Shown: positions 18,198 to 26,119 of the stretch, in pieces | Layout: each line of letters starts with the position of its first letter | How positions within the stretch are numbered: position 1 is the stretch's first letter | DNA from: an uncultured Pelagibacteraceae bacterium | Lineage (GTDB): Bacteria > Pseudomonadota > Alphaproteobacteria > Pelagibacterales > Pelagibacteraceae | Direction of reading: 5' to 3' | Length of the DNA stretch: 64,000 nt | NCBI GenBank assembly: GCA_902517865.1 | Contig: CABYDT010000005.1 | Location: 20,109-84,108 of the forward strand | Notes under the pieces: model-generated | The model's database searches: none | The model's input: the letters and a program-made list of their open reading frames with translations, nothing else | Told to the model about the DNA's origin: nothing | Position numbers and translations under genes: made by a program

Positions 18198-19304
18198 ATG
18201 TCAATCTCTTTTCATCTTATGAAAGAAGATGGGTGTGCTAGATTAGGAAAAATAAAAACAAAAAGAGGCGATATAGATACGCCTGCTTTTATGCCTGTTG
18301 GTACTCAGGCAACTGTAAAAGGTCTGACTAACGAACAAATCGTAAATACAACATCTCAAATTATTTTATGTAATACTTATCATCTTTACATTAGACCTGG
18401 TATAGAAAGAATTTATAGAATGGGTGGTTTGCATGAATTCATGAATTCCAATTTACCCATATTAACAGACTCTGGGGGCTTTCAGGTTATGTCTTTATCT
18501 AAAAACACAAAAATTACTGAAGAGGGAGTTTATTTTAATTCACATGTTGATGGTAAAAAAATTTTTTTATCACCGGAGATTAGTATTGCTATTCAAAAAA
18601 AACTAAATTCTGATATTGTTATGGTTTTTGATGAATGTCCAAAATATTCTAAGGACAAAGATTTAATAGAAAAATCGTCTAATTTATCATTGAGATGGGC
18701 TCAAAGATCAAAAAAAGAATTCGGCATAAATAGAGATAAGTTTTTATTTGGTATTGTACAAGGTGGCGTTTTTAATGATTTAAGAATAGATAACCTAAAA
18801 AATTTGTTAGATATTTCTTTTGACGGTTACGCTGTCGGCGGCCTTGCGGTAGGGGAAAGTCAATTAGAAATGTTTGAAACTTTAGATTGTTTAAAAAATG
18901 AACTGCCTAAAGATAAACCACGTTATTTAATGGGTACTGGAACACCAGGTGATATACTGGGGTCTGTTAAGCGCGGTATTGATATGTTTGATTGTGTTTT
19001 ACCCTCAAGATCAGGAAGGACAGGGCTAGCTTATACTTGGAATGGAAAAATAAATTTGAGAAATTCCAAATATGCTACGGACGACACTGCATTAGACGAA
19101 AATGTTAATTGTCCTGCCTCAACAGATTATAGCAAAAATTACCTTAACCATTTAGTTAATACAAATGAAATTTTAGCTTCTATACTGTTAACATGGCATA
19201 ATATTGCATTTTACCAAGATTTGATGAGCAAAATAAGATATAATATAAGTATAAATAATTTTGAGAATTTTTATAAAAAAAATTTTGAAATGTTGAATAA
19301 TTGA
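18198..19304 (+). CDS. tgt: Queuine/preQ1 tRNA-ribosyltransferase Tgt, with altered zinc site
   Basis: Tgt exchanges G34 for preQ1 in tRNAs with GUN anticodons. The 368-aa protein has TDSGGFQVMSLS (active-site Asp), GGLAVGES (guanine-binding) and DMFDCVLPSRSGRTG (nucleophile region). The C-terminal zinc site, normally CxCxxC with a later His, reads NVNCPASTDYS. By alignment from memory the first and third cysteines are Val and Ser; the middle Cys and the His of TWHN remain. The fold is otherwise complete. Confidence 0.93.
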   Translation: MSISFHLMKEDGCARLGKIKTKRGDIDTPAFMPVGTQATVKGLTNEQIVNTTSQIILCNTYHLYIRPGIERIYRMGGLHEFMNSNLPILTDSGGFQVMSLSKNTKITEEGVYFNSHVDGKKIFLSPEISIAIQKKLNSDIVMVFDECPKYSKDKDLIEKSSNLSLRWAQRSKKEFGINRDKFLFGIVQGGVFNDLRIDNLKNLLDISFDGYAVGGLAVGESQLEMFETLDCLKNELPKDKPRYLMGTGTPGDILGSVKRGIDMFDCVLPSRSGRTGLAYTWNGKINLRNSKYATDDTALDENVNCPASTDYSKNYLNHLVNTNEILASILLTWHNIAFYQDLMSKIRYNISINNFENFYKKNFEMLNN

Positions 19305-19359
19305 CCAAATTACTTGATATTTTAAAGAAATTTTATTATTAACAGGTTTTTTTAACGCA

Positions 19360-19387
19360 TTGAATATCGGCTTTAAAAAATTATAAC
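19360..19387 (+). promoter_or_regulatory. Candidate promoter of tRNA-Lys
   Basis: TTGAAT at 19360-19365 and TATAAC at 19382-19387 are separated by 16 bases. The -10 element ends 8 bases before the tRNA 5' end, the expected place for a short-leader tRNA transcript. Sequence match only. Confidence 0.45.
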
Positions 19388-19395
19388 TAAAACGT

Positions 19396-19471
<76 letters not shown>

Positions 19472-19476
19472 AAATA

Positions 19477-19632
19477 ATGTCAAAAAAAAATTTTTATTTT
19501 GTTAAATGCAAAAATTGCAAAAACGATATAAAGATATCACCGCAAGTTTATAGGTTAAAATTATCACAAACCTGTGATGTTTGTTTAAGTAAGGTTTTTA
19601 AAAAATTTAAAAAAAAAACTAGATACCCTTAA
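19477..19632 (+). CDS. Small zinc-ribbon-like protein, 51 aa
   Basis: The start is ATG at 19477, five bases after tRNA-Lys, and the stop TAA at 19630-19632. Two CxxC pairs at residues 11/14 and 33/36 are spaced as in a four-cysteine zinc ribbon. The tail is very basic (KVFKKFKKKTRYP), suggesting nucleic-acid or ribosome contact. I do not recognise the family. It may be read through from the tRNA transcript. Its end overlaps the convergent M48 gene by 14 bases. The cysteine pattern makes chance less likely, but it is short. Confidence 0.6.
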   Translation: MSKKNFYFVKCKNCKNDIKISPQVYRLKLSQTCDVCLSKVFKKFKKKTRYP

Positions 19633-20446
19633 TTTTAGGAAATCTAGCCTTTATCTCTGGTATCCAAAGCTTGATTTGTTTTATTCTATTGCTAGGCGAG
19701 GGGTGCGTACTTAGGAACTGCGGTGGAATCTTGCCTTTCTGTAATTTTCTCATTCTTGCCCATAACTCTGAAGCTTCTAATAAATCATAACCAGTAAGAG
19801 ATGAAAACGCCAGCCCTAGGTAGTCAGCTTCTGTTTCTTGTTTTCTAGTAAAAGGGTTGAATATTCCTACTTTCAAAATATCTACACCAGTTGTTTGTCC
19901 AACAGTATTTCTTGTTCTACTAATAGCTCCTCCAAGTAATGCATCTGCGACAGCCGTTGTAACATTTAATGCTGTAGCAGCACTTGCCCTTTCTACAGAA
20001 TGTTTAGCAACTGCATGAGCTATCTCATGACCCATTACATTTGCTAAACCATCAGTGTTTTTTGTTACTTTTAAAATCCCAGAGTAAACAGCAATTTTTC
20101 CACCTGGCATACACCATGCATTTAACATTTTATCATCATCAACTAATATATATTCCCATTGGAAATTTTTAGTTGGATCATTTTTTCCTTGTTTCTTAAA
20201 GTACTCACTAATAGCAATTTCCATTTTCTTGCCAATTGTTTTGATACTGTTTAGTGTTGTTAAATCTCTACTTAATTTAGCTTTTCTCTTAAACTGTTTG
20301 TAAGCTTTTGCCGCTTGCGCATTTATCATAGATTCAGGGTATATTTTTAGCTGTTTTCTGCCTGTGATAGGGGTTGAAGTACAAGCATTAAGAGCAAATG
20401 CACAGCACCCGCAGCCTAAATATGTTAAAAATTGACGTCTTTTCAT
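19619..20446 (-). CDS. M48-family metalloprotease, periplasmic lipoprotein
   Basis: The 275-aa protein starts with MKRRQFLTYLGCG, a twin-Arg-like n-region, and a lipobox FALNAC with Cys22, so it is probably a lipoprotein. The zinc site HEIAH lies at 140-144 and the third ligand in ETEADYLGL near 206. This matches BepA/LoiP-type periplasmic proteases that control outer-membrane proteins. There is no TPR domain. It is divergent from the DUF502 gene with a 76-base gap. Confidence 0.9.
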   Translation of the reverse strand: MKRRQFLTYLGCGCCAFALNACTSTPITGRKQLKIYPESMINAQAAKAYKQFKRKAKLSRDLTTLNSIKTIGKKMEIAISEYFKKQGKNDPTKNFQWEYILVDDDKMLNAWCMPGGKIAVYSGILKVTKNTDGLANVMGHEIAHAVAKHSVERASAATALNVTTAVADALLGGAISRTRNTVGQTTGVDILKVGIFNPFTRKQETEADYLGLAFSSLTGYDLLEASELWARMRKLQKGKIPPQFLSTHPSPSNRIKQIKLWIPEIKARFPKIKGI

Positions 20447-20522
20447 GTTTTAATTACCAAAATAAAGTGTAAATTAAACAATTACAAGCACGATTTAACA
20501 TGAATTTACAAATAAAATAAAT

Positions 20523-21152
20523 ATGACCAATAATCCTTTAAAAAGCACTAAAAAAAAATCATTAATAACTAAAATACGAAACTATTTTTTAGCTGGTGTA
20601 GTAGTGATGATACCAATAGCTGCTACTGCATATTTAACAATATTTATAATTAATGTCTCTGAAAAAATTATACCAAAATCAATAAATCCAAATCAATATT
20701 TGCCTTTTGATATACCGGGTTTAGAAATACTAATAGCATTCATAATTTTAACTTTAATTGGGCTTTTGTCTCTAACCTTTCTAGGTAAAAGATTATTATC
20801 ATTTAATGAAAAGATATTAAATAAAATTCCTATTTTAAGGACAATTTATAATGGATTAGGTCAATTAACTAAAAGCTTTGCAAATAAAGACAATAGTAAT
20901 AAAAAAATTGTTTTATTGGAGTACCCAAGAAAAGGCATATGGTCAATAGGTTTTGCAACTAATGAAAACGAGGGAGAAATTAGTAATAAAATAAATCGGA
21001 AATTAATAAATGTTTTTGTTCCTACAACGCCAAACCCGACAAGTGGATTTCTATTAATGGTTCCCAAGGAGGATCTTGTCTATTTAGATATGAATTTCGA
21101 GGATGCTTCGAAATTTATTATGTCCGCTGGGTCTATAAACCCTTTAAAATAG
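20523..21152 (+). CDS. DUF502 family inner-membrane protein
   Basis: This 209-aa protein has two membrane helices (about residues 22-46 and 65-90). The conserved core includes FLAGVVVMIPIAATAYLT, ILRTIYNGLGQLTKSF, VLLEYPRKGIWSIGFATNE and VFVPTTPNPTSGFLLMVP, the DUF502 pattern common in proteobacteria. The function is not established. The 274 bases after it hold no gene larger than a 10-codon frame. Confidence 0.88.
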   Translation: MTNNPLKSTKKKSLITKIRNYFLAGVVVMIPIAATAYLTIFIINVSEKIIPKSINPNQYLPFDIPGLEILIAFIILTLIGLLSLTFLGKRLLSFNEKILNKIPILRTIYNGLGQLTKSFANKDNSNKKIVLLEYPRKGIWSIGFATNENEGEISNKINRKLINVFVPTTPNPTSGFLLMVPKEDLVYLDMNFEDASKFIMSAGSINPLK

Positions 21153-21162
21153 CTCAATTTAG

Positions 21163-21209
21163 CTTTTCCAGGAGAACAGAGATGGCTAAATCTAAGAATC
21201 CTGGAAAAG
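21163..21209 (+). repeat. 11-bp perfect inverted repeat (hairpin) after the DUF502 gene
   Basis: CTTTTCCAGGA at 21163-21173 and TCCTGGAAAAG at 21199-21209 are exact reverse complements around a 25-base loop. It lies 10 bases after the DUF502 stop. It is not a standard intrinsic terminator because the loop is long and no U-run follows. The left arm overlaps a strong Shine-Dalgarno sequence, so folding would hide it. Confidence 0.75.
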
Positions 21210-21214
21210 AATAA
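21182..21214 (+). CDS. Possible 10-aa leader-type peptide inside the inverted repeat
   Basis: ATG 21182 to TAA 21212-21214 encodes MAKSKNPGKE. AGGAGA at 21170-21175 stands 6 bases before the ATG, one of the best ribosome-binding sites in a window where such sites are rare. The AGGA is in the left hairpin arm and its complement TCCT lies inside the frame, so translation and folding would exclude each other. Expression is not shown; a frame this short can arise by chance. Confidence 0.3.
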   Translation: MAKSKNPGKE

Positions 21215-21370
21215 TTAATTAATTTATTTCACTTAATTTGTCTAGGTCAGTTATTCTTACCTAAATATTAACACATCAGTTAAATATATAATATAAACTA
21301 TTGATTTTAATAGTAATTATTAAAATATGTATATTTAAATATCGCAATTTATTTTTATGAAATTTAAATA

Positions 21371-21400
21371 TTGACATAATAATTAACTAATATATATATT
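21371..21400 (+). promoter_or_regulatory. Candidate sigma-70 promoter of the integrase gene
   Basis: TTGACA at 21371-21376 is a perfect -35 element. TATATT at 21395-21400 (spacing 18) or TATATA at 21393-21398 (spacing 16) can serve as -10. It is one of the best promoter matches I noticed in the window. The predicted start of transcription falls inside the palindrome at 21401-21421. Confidence 0.55.
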
Positions 21401-21421
21401 CCGATAATTAATTGTTATCGG
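21401..21421 (+). promoter_or_regulatory. Palindrome at the integrase transcription start (possible operator)
   Basis: CCGATAA (21401-21407) and TTATCGG (21415-21421) are exact inverted repeats separated by seven bases. The element sits just after the -10 box and 5 bases before the integrase ATG, the position of a repressor operator or of an integrase-binding site. Confidence 0.5.
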
Positions 21422-21426
21422 AAATT

Positions 21427-22341
21427 ATGAGTAATTTAACAACTGAAATTAAAAAATTAGAAATTGAAACGCTAGACAATTTAAAATTGTCAAAAGCTAA
21501 AAATACCATCCGAGCATACAAATCTGACTTTAAGGACTTTGTTCTTTTTTGCTCTAAGCATGACATAAAAAGTATGCCAACAGAACCAAAGGCAGTATCT
21601 CTATATCTCACGCACTTATCAAAACAATCAAAATTTAGCACACTAAAAAGACGTTTAGCATCTATTAAAGTCATGCATAGGTATAAAGGTTATTATTTAG
21701 ATACAAATCATCCTGCAATCGTCGATAATTTACTTGGCATTAAAAGACAAATAGGAGTTTATCAAAAGGCAAAAAAACCACTAATGTTTGATAATTTAAA
21801 AGATATAATTAGAGTTATTAATAATTCATCATTAAGTGAATACAAAAAATTAAGAGATAAATCGATAATTTTAATAGGGTTTTCGGGTGGATTTAGAAGA
21901 TCAGAGCTAGTTTCTATTACTAGAGATGATGTTGAATTTGTTAAAGAGGGAGTAAAAATATTTGTAAAAAAATCTAAATCAGATCAGTCTGGTGAGGGAA
22001 TGACAAAGGCAATTCCCTACTTTAAAAAATTTGAATATTGTCCTGTAGATCATCTAAAAAAATGGTTGCAAGAAAATAAAAATGACTTGATTTTTCCTAT
22101 ATCAGATAAAAATGTTGCTCTAATTATTAAAAAACATGCATCAAACGCAGGCTTAGATGATAAAAAATATGCAGGACATAGTTTGCGATCAGGCTTTGCA
22201 ACTAGTACAGCTGAGTTAGGAGCTAGTGAAAGAAATATAATGGCAATGACCGGTCATAAATCTGTAGATATGGTACGTAGGTATATTAAAGAAGCAGATT
22301 TGTTTAAAAATAACGCTTTAAATAAAATATCAAATAAATAA
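21427..22341 (+). CDS. Tyrosine recombinase (phage/plasmid-type integrase)
   Basis: This 304-aa protein (from ATG 21427; a TTG at 21412 lies inside the palindrome) has an N-terminal SAM-like DNA-binding domain (about 1-105) and a complete catalytic domain: Arg157 in GGFRRSEL, a Lys near 184, His251 and Arg254 in GHSLRSGF, His277 in MTGHKS and nucleophile Tyr286 in RRYIKEADLF. The last block resembles mobile-element integrases rather than chromosome-dimer XerC/XerD. No excisionase, attachment repeats or phage genes are visible around it. It may be an orphan from an old element or a domesticated recombinase. Confidence 0.9.
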   Translation: MSNLTTEIKKLEIETLDNLKLSKAKNTIRAYKSDFKDFVLFCSKHDIKSMPTEPKAVSLYLTHLSKQSKFSTLKRRLASIKVMHRYKGYYLDTNHPAIVDNLLGIKRQIGVYQKAKKPLMFDNLKDIIRVINNSSLSEYKKLRDKSIILIGFSGGFRRSELVSITRDDVEFVKEGVKIFVKKSKSDQSGEGMTKAIPYFKKFEYCPVDHLKKWLQENKNDLIFPISDKNVALIIKKHASNAGLDDKKYAGHSLRSGFATSTAELGASERNIMAMTGHKSVDMVRRYIKEADLFKNNALNKISNK

Positions 22342-22374
22342 ATACAAACGATATAAAGCCAATATATAAGTCGA

Positions 22375-23265
22375 TTACTTTCGCAATATTATTAATATCA
22401 AAAATTTTAGCCGGCAAATTATTTTACCAATTATATAAGATACGTTTATTTTTGGATTCTTCAATGGCCCATTATATGGTGTAGTTTTTATTGTATTATA
22501 GGAAAATAAACCACCTCTTAAATAATGTTTAGTAAAAAAAACTGGTGTAATGCCCCATTTTTTTAAAAATGTATTTGTTCCTTTATTCACTTTAAGCTCA
22601 GGTTTTTTTCTTAATGATATAGATCCAAAGTGATAAACCTTAAATTTACTTAAACCTTTAAAAATTCTTACCCCTGCATTCCAAAGTTTCATATTCAAAT
22701 CCGGATCTGAACCTATACCTGGATCAAACTCTTGACTAAAACCATTAATTTGTTTCCACACTGCCCTATGTATCAAATGTGGAGCCCAATGCGAACCTTG
22801 ATAATCATAATAAGTTAGTTTTTTGTAGTTTTCTAATAATTTATTCTCATTAAAATTTTTATAAGTAGATCCACAATCAAATGCAATATGACCTGAATTT
22901 TGCTCAATCATAGTGGATGAAAAATAGTACAAATTATGATTTAAATTATTAACCTCATTTTCTAATGCAAGATCCCATCCTGGACAGTAATACATGTCGT
23001 CATGCGAGTACAAAATAAAATCTGTTGTCGACTTTTTTGATGCTATATTAGTCGAAGTACACAATCCTAAATTTTTTCTTGAGAATGTATAAACTATATT
23101 ATTTTTTTTTAGATAGACTAGAGTATCATCTAATCCCTCATTTACATGAACAATAATTTCGTGCTGGTAATTTGAGTTTTTTTTTATGCTTTCAATGGTT
23201 AACTTGAGATAATGAAAATTGTTAAATGTTGGAATAATAATTGAACAAATCACTATTTCATCCAA
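22375..23265 (-). CDS. Glycosyltransferase family 2
   Basis: The 296-aa protein begins CSIIIPTFNNFHYLKLTIESI, the GT-A fold opening, with a metal-site FILYSHDDMYY near residue 90 and the acceptor region QGSHWAPHLIHRAVW. The C-terminus is hydrophobic (IIGKIICRLKFLILII), probably membrane-attached. It probably adds a sugar to a surface polysaccharide or glycolipid. Its start overlaps the end of the upstream glycosyltransferase by 13 bases, so the pair is one unit. It converges on the integrase. Confidence 0.86.
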   Translation of the reverse strand: MDEIVICSIIIPTFNNFHYLKLTIESIKKNSNYQHEIIVHVNEGLDDTLVYLKKNNIVYTFSRKNLGLCTSTNIASKKSTTDFILYSHDDMYYCPGWDLALENEVNNLNHNLYYFSSTMIEQNSGHIAFDCGSTYKNFNENKLLENYKKLTYYDYQGSHWAPHLIHRAVWKQINGFSQEFDPGIGSDPDLNMKLWNAGVRIFKGLSKFKVYHFGSISLRKKPELKVNKGTNTFLKKWGITPVFFTKHYLRGGLFSYNTIKTTPYNGPLKNPKINVSYIIGKIICRLKFLILIILRK

Positions 23266-25352
23266 TCACGCTTATCATACGATAAACCCAAGGATTTACC
23301 TATCATAAAATTAGTAACTAATTTATTATTAAATAGCTTAAAATATTTAACTCTTCCATTTTTGCCTATTTTAGAAAGTTCATTTTCATTATTTTTATAA
23401 TATTTAATTTTGTCTATCAAATCGGTTTCATTACCGTATGTTATAAGCTCGTTTTTATTGAAGAAGTCCTGAAAATAATACTTTTTATCAATTATAGTTG
23501 CTACTCCATTAGCCATAGTAGATGTGATTCTATCACTAGAGTAATACTTAATTGGTTGTCCTCTACTAATATTTATAGCTAATCTACAAAATGACAATTT
23601 TTCAAAAAATTCATCACCCCATACGGGTTGATTATTGTTCATTCCATAAATTTTAAATGACAAATCTGCACAGCTATTAACTATTTTTTTAATAAATTTT
23701 TCTCTGGGATCTGAATGATTTTTTTTAAGAGTGCCTCTATGCTGACCATGACTTATAGCTATAAATATATCAAACGATTTTTTGTTATTAGAAAAATTAT
23801 TAACGTCAATAGATGGATCAGCTGGGTTAGGAATAAAAAAACTATTTTTTTTGTTTAAAAATGATATTTGATCAGGCGATGTAGTAATAAAATTTGTATC
23901 AACAATATCGCTTTTAGATAATATTCTATTTTTATTTTTAATAAAGTCAGGTCCAGTTTTTATTAAAGGATCAAGAAACCATTGTGAGATTTTAATTCCT
24001 GAAAAATTTTTTTTTATTTTATATAAAGGATCTTGCATTAGATTGTCAGCATGTCCAAGCATTATTATATCAGGTTTAAAATTATTAACCGAAGATAGTA
24101 CTATTTTTGATAAATTTTTTTTTCCCTCTAAGTCATAAATATTTTTTGATGTACTCAGAATATCTCTATCGCTTATTGAAAGCACATTATAGTTGTTTAA
24201 TAAAAAACCATTATTAATTTTTTTTGATGTAGAATAATATAATCTTCCATTATGTCTGATATGTGTATCAGCAATATGCAATACTTTTATAGGCCGATTT
24301 AAATTAATATAAATTTTATTATTTATAAGATTATTCCTGATATTATCTAGTTCTATACTTATTTTATTGATATCATGCACATGATTTTTAAACGCTTTTT
24401 TTTGCAAATCTATTCTCAATTTTTTATTTTTAATAATATTATTAATTGCATTAAATAGAGAAAGCTCATCTAACTTATCTAGTGTTATTTTATATTTTAA
24501 TGTCTCCGGTAACCCACCTTTGTCAGAAATTATCGTAGCACAACCTGCTGCACCAGATTCTATAGCTACACGACCTAATGGCTCTTCCCATCGCGAAGGT
24601 ATTACGCTAATAGCAGCTTTTCGAATTCTATTGATTGTATCAGCGTACTTAAGCCATCCTAAATTTTTAAATCTAGCATGAGAAAAAACAATCTTCTCTC
24701 TAGGCTCATCTCCCACAACCTCCACTGACCAATTTTTGTGAAGCTTTAATATACGCATGGCAGCTTTGCCAAAAATATCATATCCCTTCGAAGTATTTAG
24801 TTTGCCTGCAAATATTATTGTATTTTTTTTTAACGGAAAATTATTTTCTTTTTTAACTCCTGCATATACAACTTGAGTTTTATCTGAATTTTTAAAATTA
24901 ATATTTTTAAAAAATTGATCTTTTAAGTATGAGCTTACAAAGAGTATTTTGTCTATACTTTCTAAGAGTAATTCTCTATCTTTTTCTGTTTTTGAACCTC
25001 TAAGATTAATCGGATCATTATGAAAATAAAGAATTATTTTTTTTTGTGTTTCGTTTTTTAATAAATTTGCAATTTGCGGTCTGTTATGAATTTCTATTAT
25101 GTCAGGGTTAAACTTTTTAATTTCTTTAACTAATAGTTCAGCATACTCCACATTTGAGCTTCTTAATTTGATTTTTCCAATTTCAATATTTTTATAATTT
25201 TTATCTACAATATCTTTTTTTTCTGTACTGCCATAAATTTTGTACTTAAATTTGCTTTTTCGAGTATACTCTTTTGTAAATAAAGAAACTGCACCAGAAT
25301 ATTTTATAGAATAATTTTCTGTCAAAGGAAGTACTACAGCTATTTTTTTCAT
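23253..25352 (-). CDS. Two-domain glycosyltransferase (GT4 plus second GT-B domain)
   Basis: This 699-aa protein contains two glycosyltransferase units. Residues 1 to about 345 are GT4-like: IIFAGKLNTSKGYDIF and VIPSRWEEPLGRVAIESGAAG with the donor-binding E(x7)E. From about 355 (IKVLHIADTHIRHNGR) a second GT-B-like unit begins and ends with a Glyco_trans_1_2-type block (RITSTMANGVATIIDKKYYF). The proposed sugar and acceptor are unknown. It overlaps tatD by 4 bases, so a surface-glycan gene is attached to the tail of a housekeeping operon. Confidence 0.82.
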   Translation of the reverse strand: MKKIAVVLPLTENYSIKYSGAVSLFTKEYTRKSKFKYKIYGSTEKKDIVDKNYKNIEIGKIKLRSSNVEYAELLVKEIKKFNPDIIEIHNRPQIANLLKNETQKKIILYFHNDPINLRGSKTEKDRELLLESIDKILFVSSYLKDQFFKNINFKNSDKTQVVYAGVKKENNFPLKKNTIIFAGKLNTSKGYDIFGKAAMRILKLHKNWSVEVVGDEPREKIVFSHARFKNLGWLKYADTINRIRKAAISVIPSRWEEPLGRVAIESGAAGCATIISDKGGLPETLKYKITLDKLDELSLFNAINNIIKNKKLRIDLQKKAFKNHVHDINKISIELDNIRNNLINNKIYINLNRPIKVLHIADTHIRHNGRLYYSTSKKINNGFLLNNYNVLSISDRDILSTSKNIYDLEGKKNLSKIVLSSVNNFKPDIIMLGHADNLMQDPLYKIKKNFSGIKISQWFLDPLIKTGPDFIKNKNRILSKSDIVDTNFITTSPDQISFLNKKNSFFIPNPADPSIDVNNFSNNKKSFDIFIAISHGQHRGTLKKNHSDPREKFIKKIVNSCADLSFKIYGMNNNQPVWGDEFFEKLSFCRLAINISRGQPIKYYSSDRITSTMANGVATIIDKKYYFQDFFNKNELITYGNETDLIDKIKYYKNNENELSKIGKNGRVKYFKLFNNKLVTNFMIGKSLGLSYDKRDWMK

Positions 25353-26119
25353 ATTATTTTAAAGATTTTATTAAAATTATTTGTTGTAATTCTGTATATC
25401 ATTTTTTCATTGATATTTTTAATTTTTGCCACTTCTAAGGCAATAATATCTAAATTCTGAGGAGTATTCATTTTACCACGAAATGGTTCAGGAGATAAAT
25501 ATGGAGAGTCTGTTTCGATTAATATTTTATCATCAGGCACATATTTAACAACCTCTCTTAGATCGTTATTTTTTTTAAATGTAATAATTCCGCTAAAAGA
25601 TATATGAGCACCAAAATCTAAAAGTTTCTTAGCAAATTCTTTAGTTCCGGTGAAACAATGTATGATTAATCTGGCATCTGGTTTTTTCATATATAATTTC
25701 AATAATTGCAATGTATCGTTTTCTGCATCTCTAGTGTGAACTACTAATGGCAGGTTGCATTTTTCACTTAAATTTATATGGTCAATAAAATTTTTTCTTT
25801 GTATATCTAGTTTAGTTTTAGTTCTATAATAATCAAGTCCTGTTTCACCAATACCTATAATCTTTTTATTTTTTTTTATTAAATTTATATAATCTTCGTC
25901 GTTAAAAATTTCATTTATGTTATTTGGATGAAGGCCAACTGTTGCATAAATTTCTCTATATTTTGCACTTAGTTTTGAATTTAAAATTGAAGTTTCTAAA
26001 TTTATGCCAATAGTTAAAAGTTTATTTATTCCTTTTTTTTTACAATTTTTAATTAATTCTTCATAATTGTTAAGCATTGGCTCATAATACAAATGACAGT
26101 GTGAATCTATTAGTTCCAT
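25349..26119 (-). CDS. tatD: TatD-family metal-dependent hydrolase (DNase)
   Basis: The 256-aa TIM-barrel protein has the metal motif DSHCHL at residues 4-9, GIGETGLDYYR near 95, VVHTRDAENDTL, IIHCFTG and the late ILIETDSPYLSPEPFRGK. TatD proteins are 3'-5' exonucleases/deoxyribonucleases. The order metG-tatD after holB is conserved in alphaproteobacteria. Its start touches the metG stop. Confidence 0.95.
   Translation of the reverse strand: MELIDSHCHLYYEPMLNNYEELIKNCKKKGINKLLTIGINLETSILNSKLSAKYREIYATVGLHPNNINEIFNDEDYINLIKKNKKIIGIGETGLDYYRTKTKLDIQRKNFIDHINLSEKCNLPLVVHTRDAENDTLQLLKLYMKKPDARLIIHCFTGTKEFAKKLLDFGAHISFSGIITFKKNNDLREVVKYVPDDKILIETDSPYLSPEPFRGKMNTPQNLDIIALEVAKIKNINEKMIYRITTNNFNKIFKII

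Noticed and set aside
21163..21209. Intrinsic transcription terminator of the DUF502 gene
   Set aside because: The loop is 25 bases and no run of T follows the stem, so the usual terminator form is not met.
21427..22341. Chromosomal XerC or XerD with a nearby dif site
   Set aside because: The C-terminal motif (RRYIKEADLF) is of the mobile-element type and no 28-bp dif-like sequence is visible.
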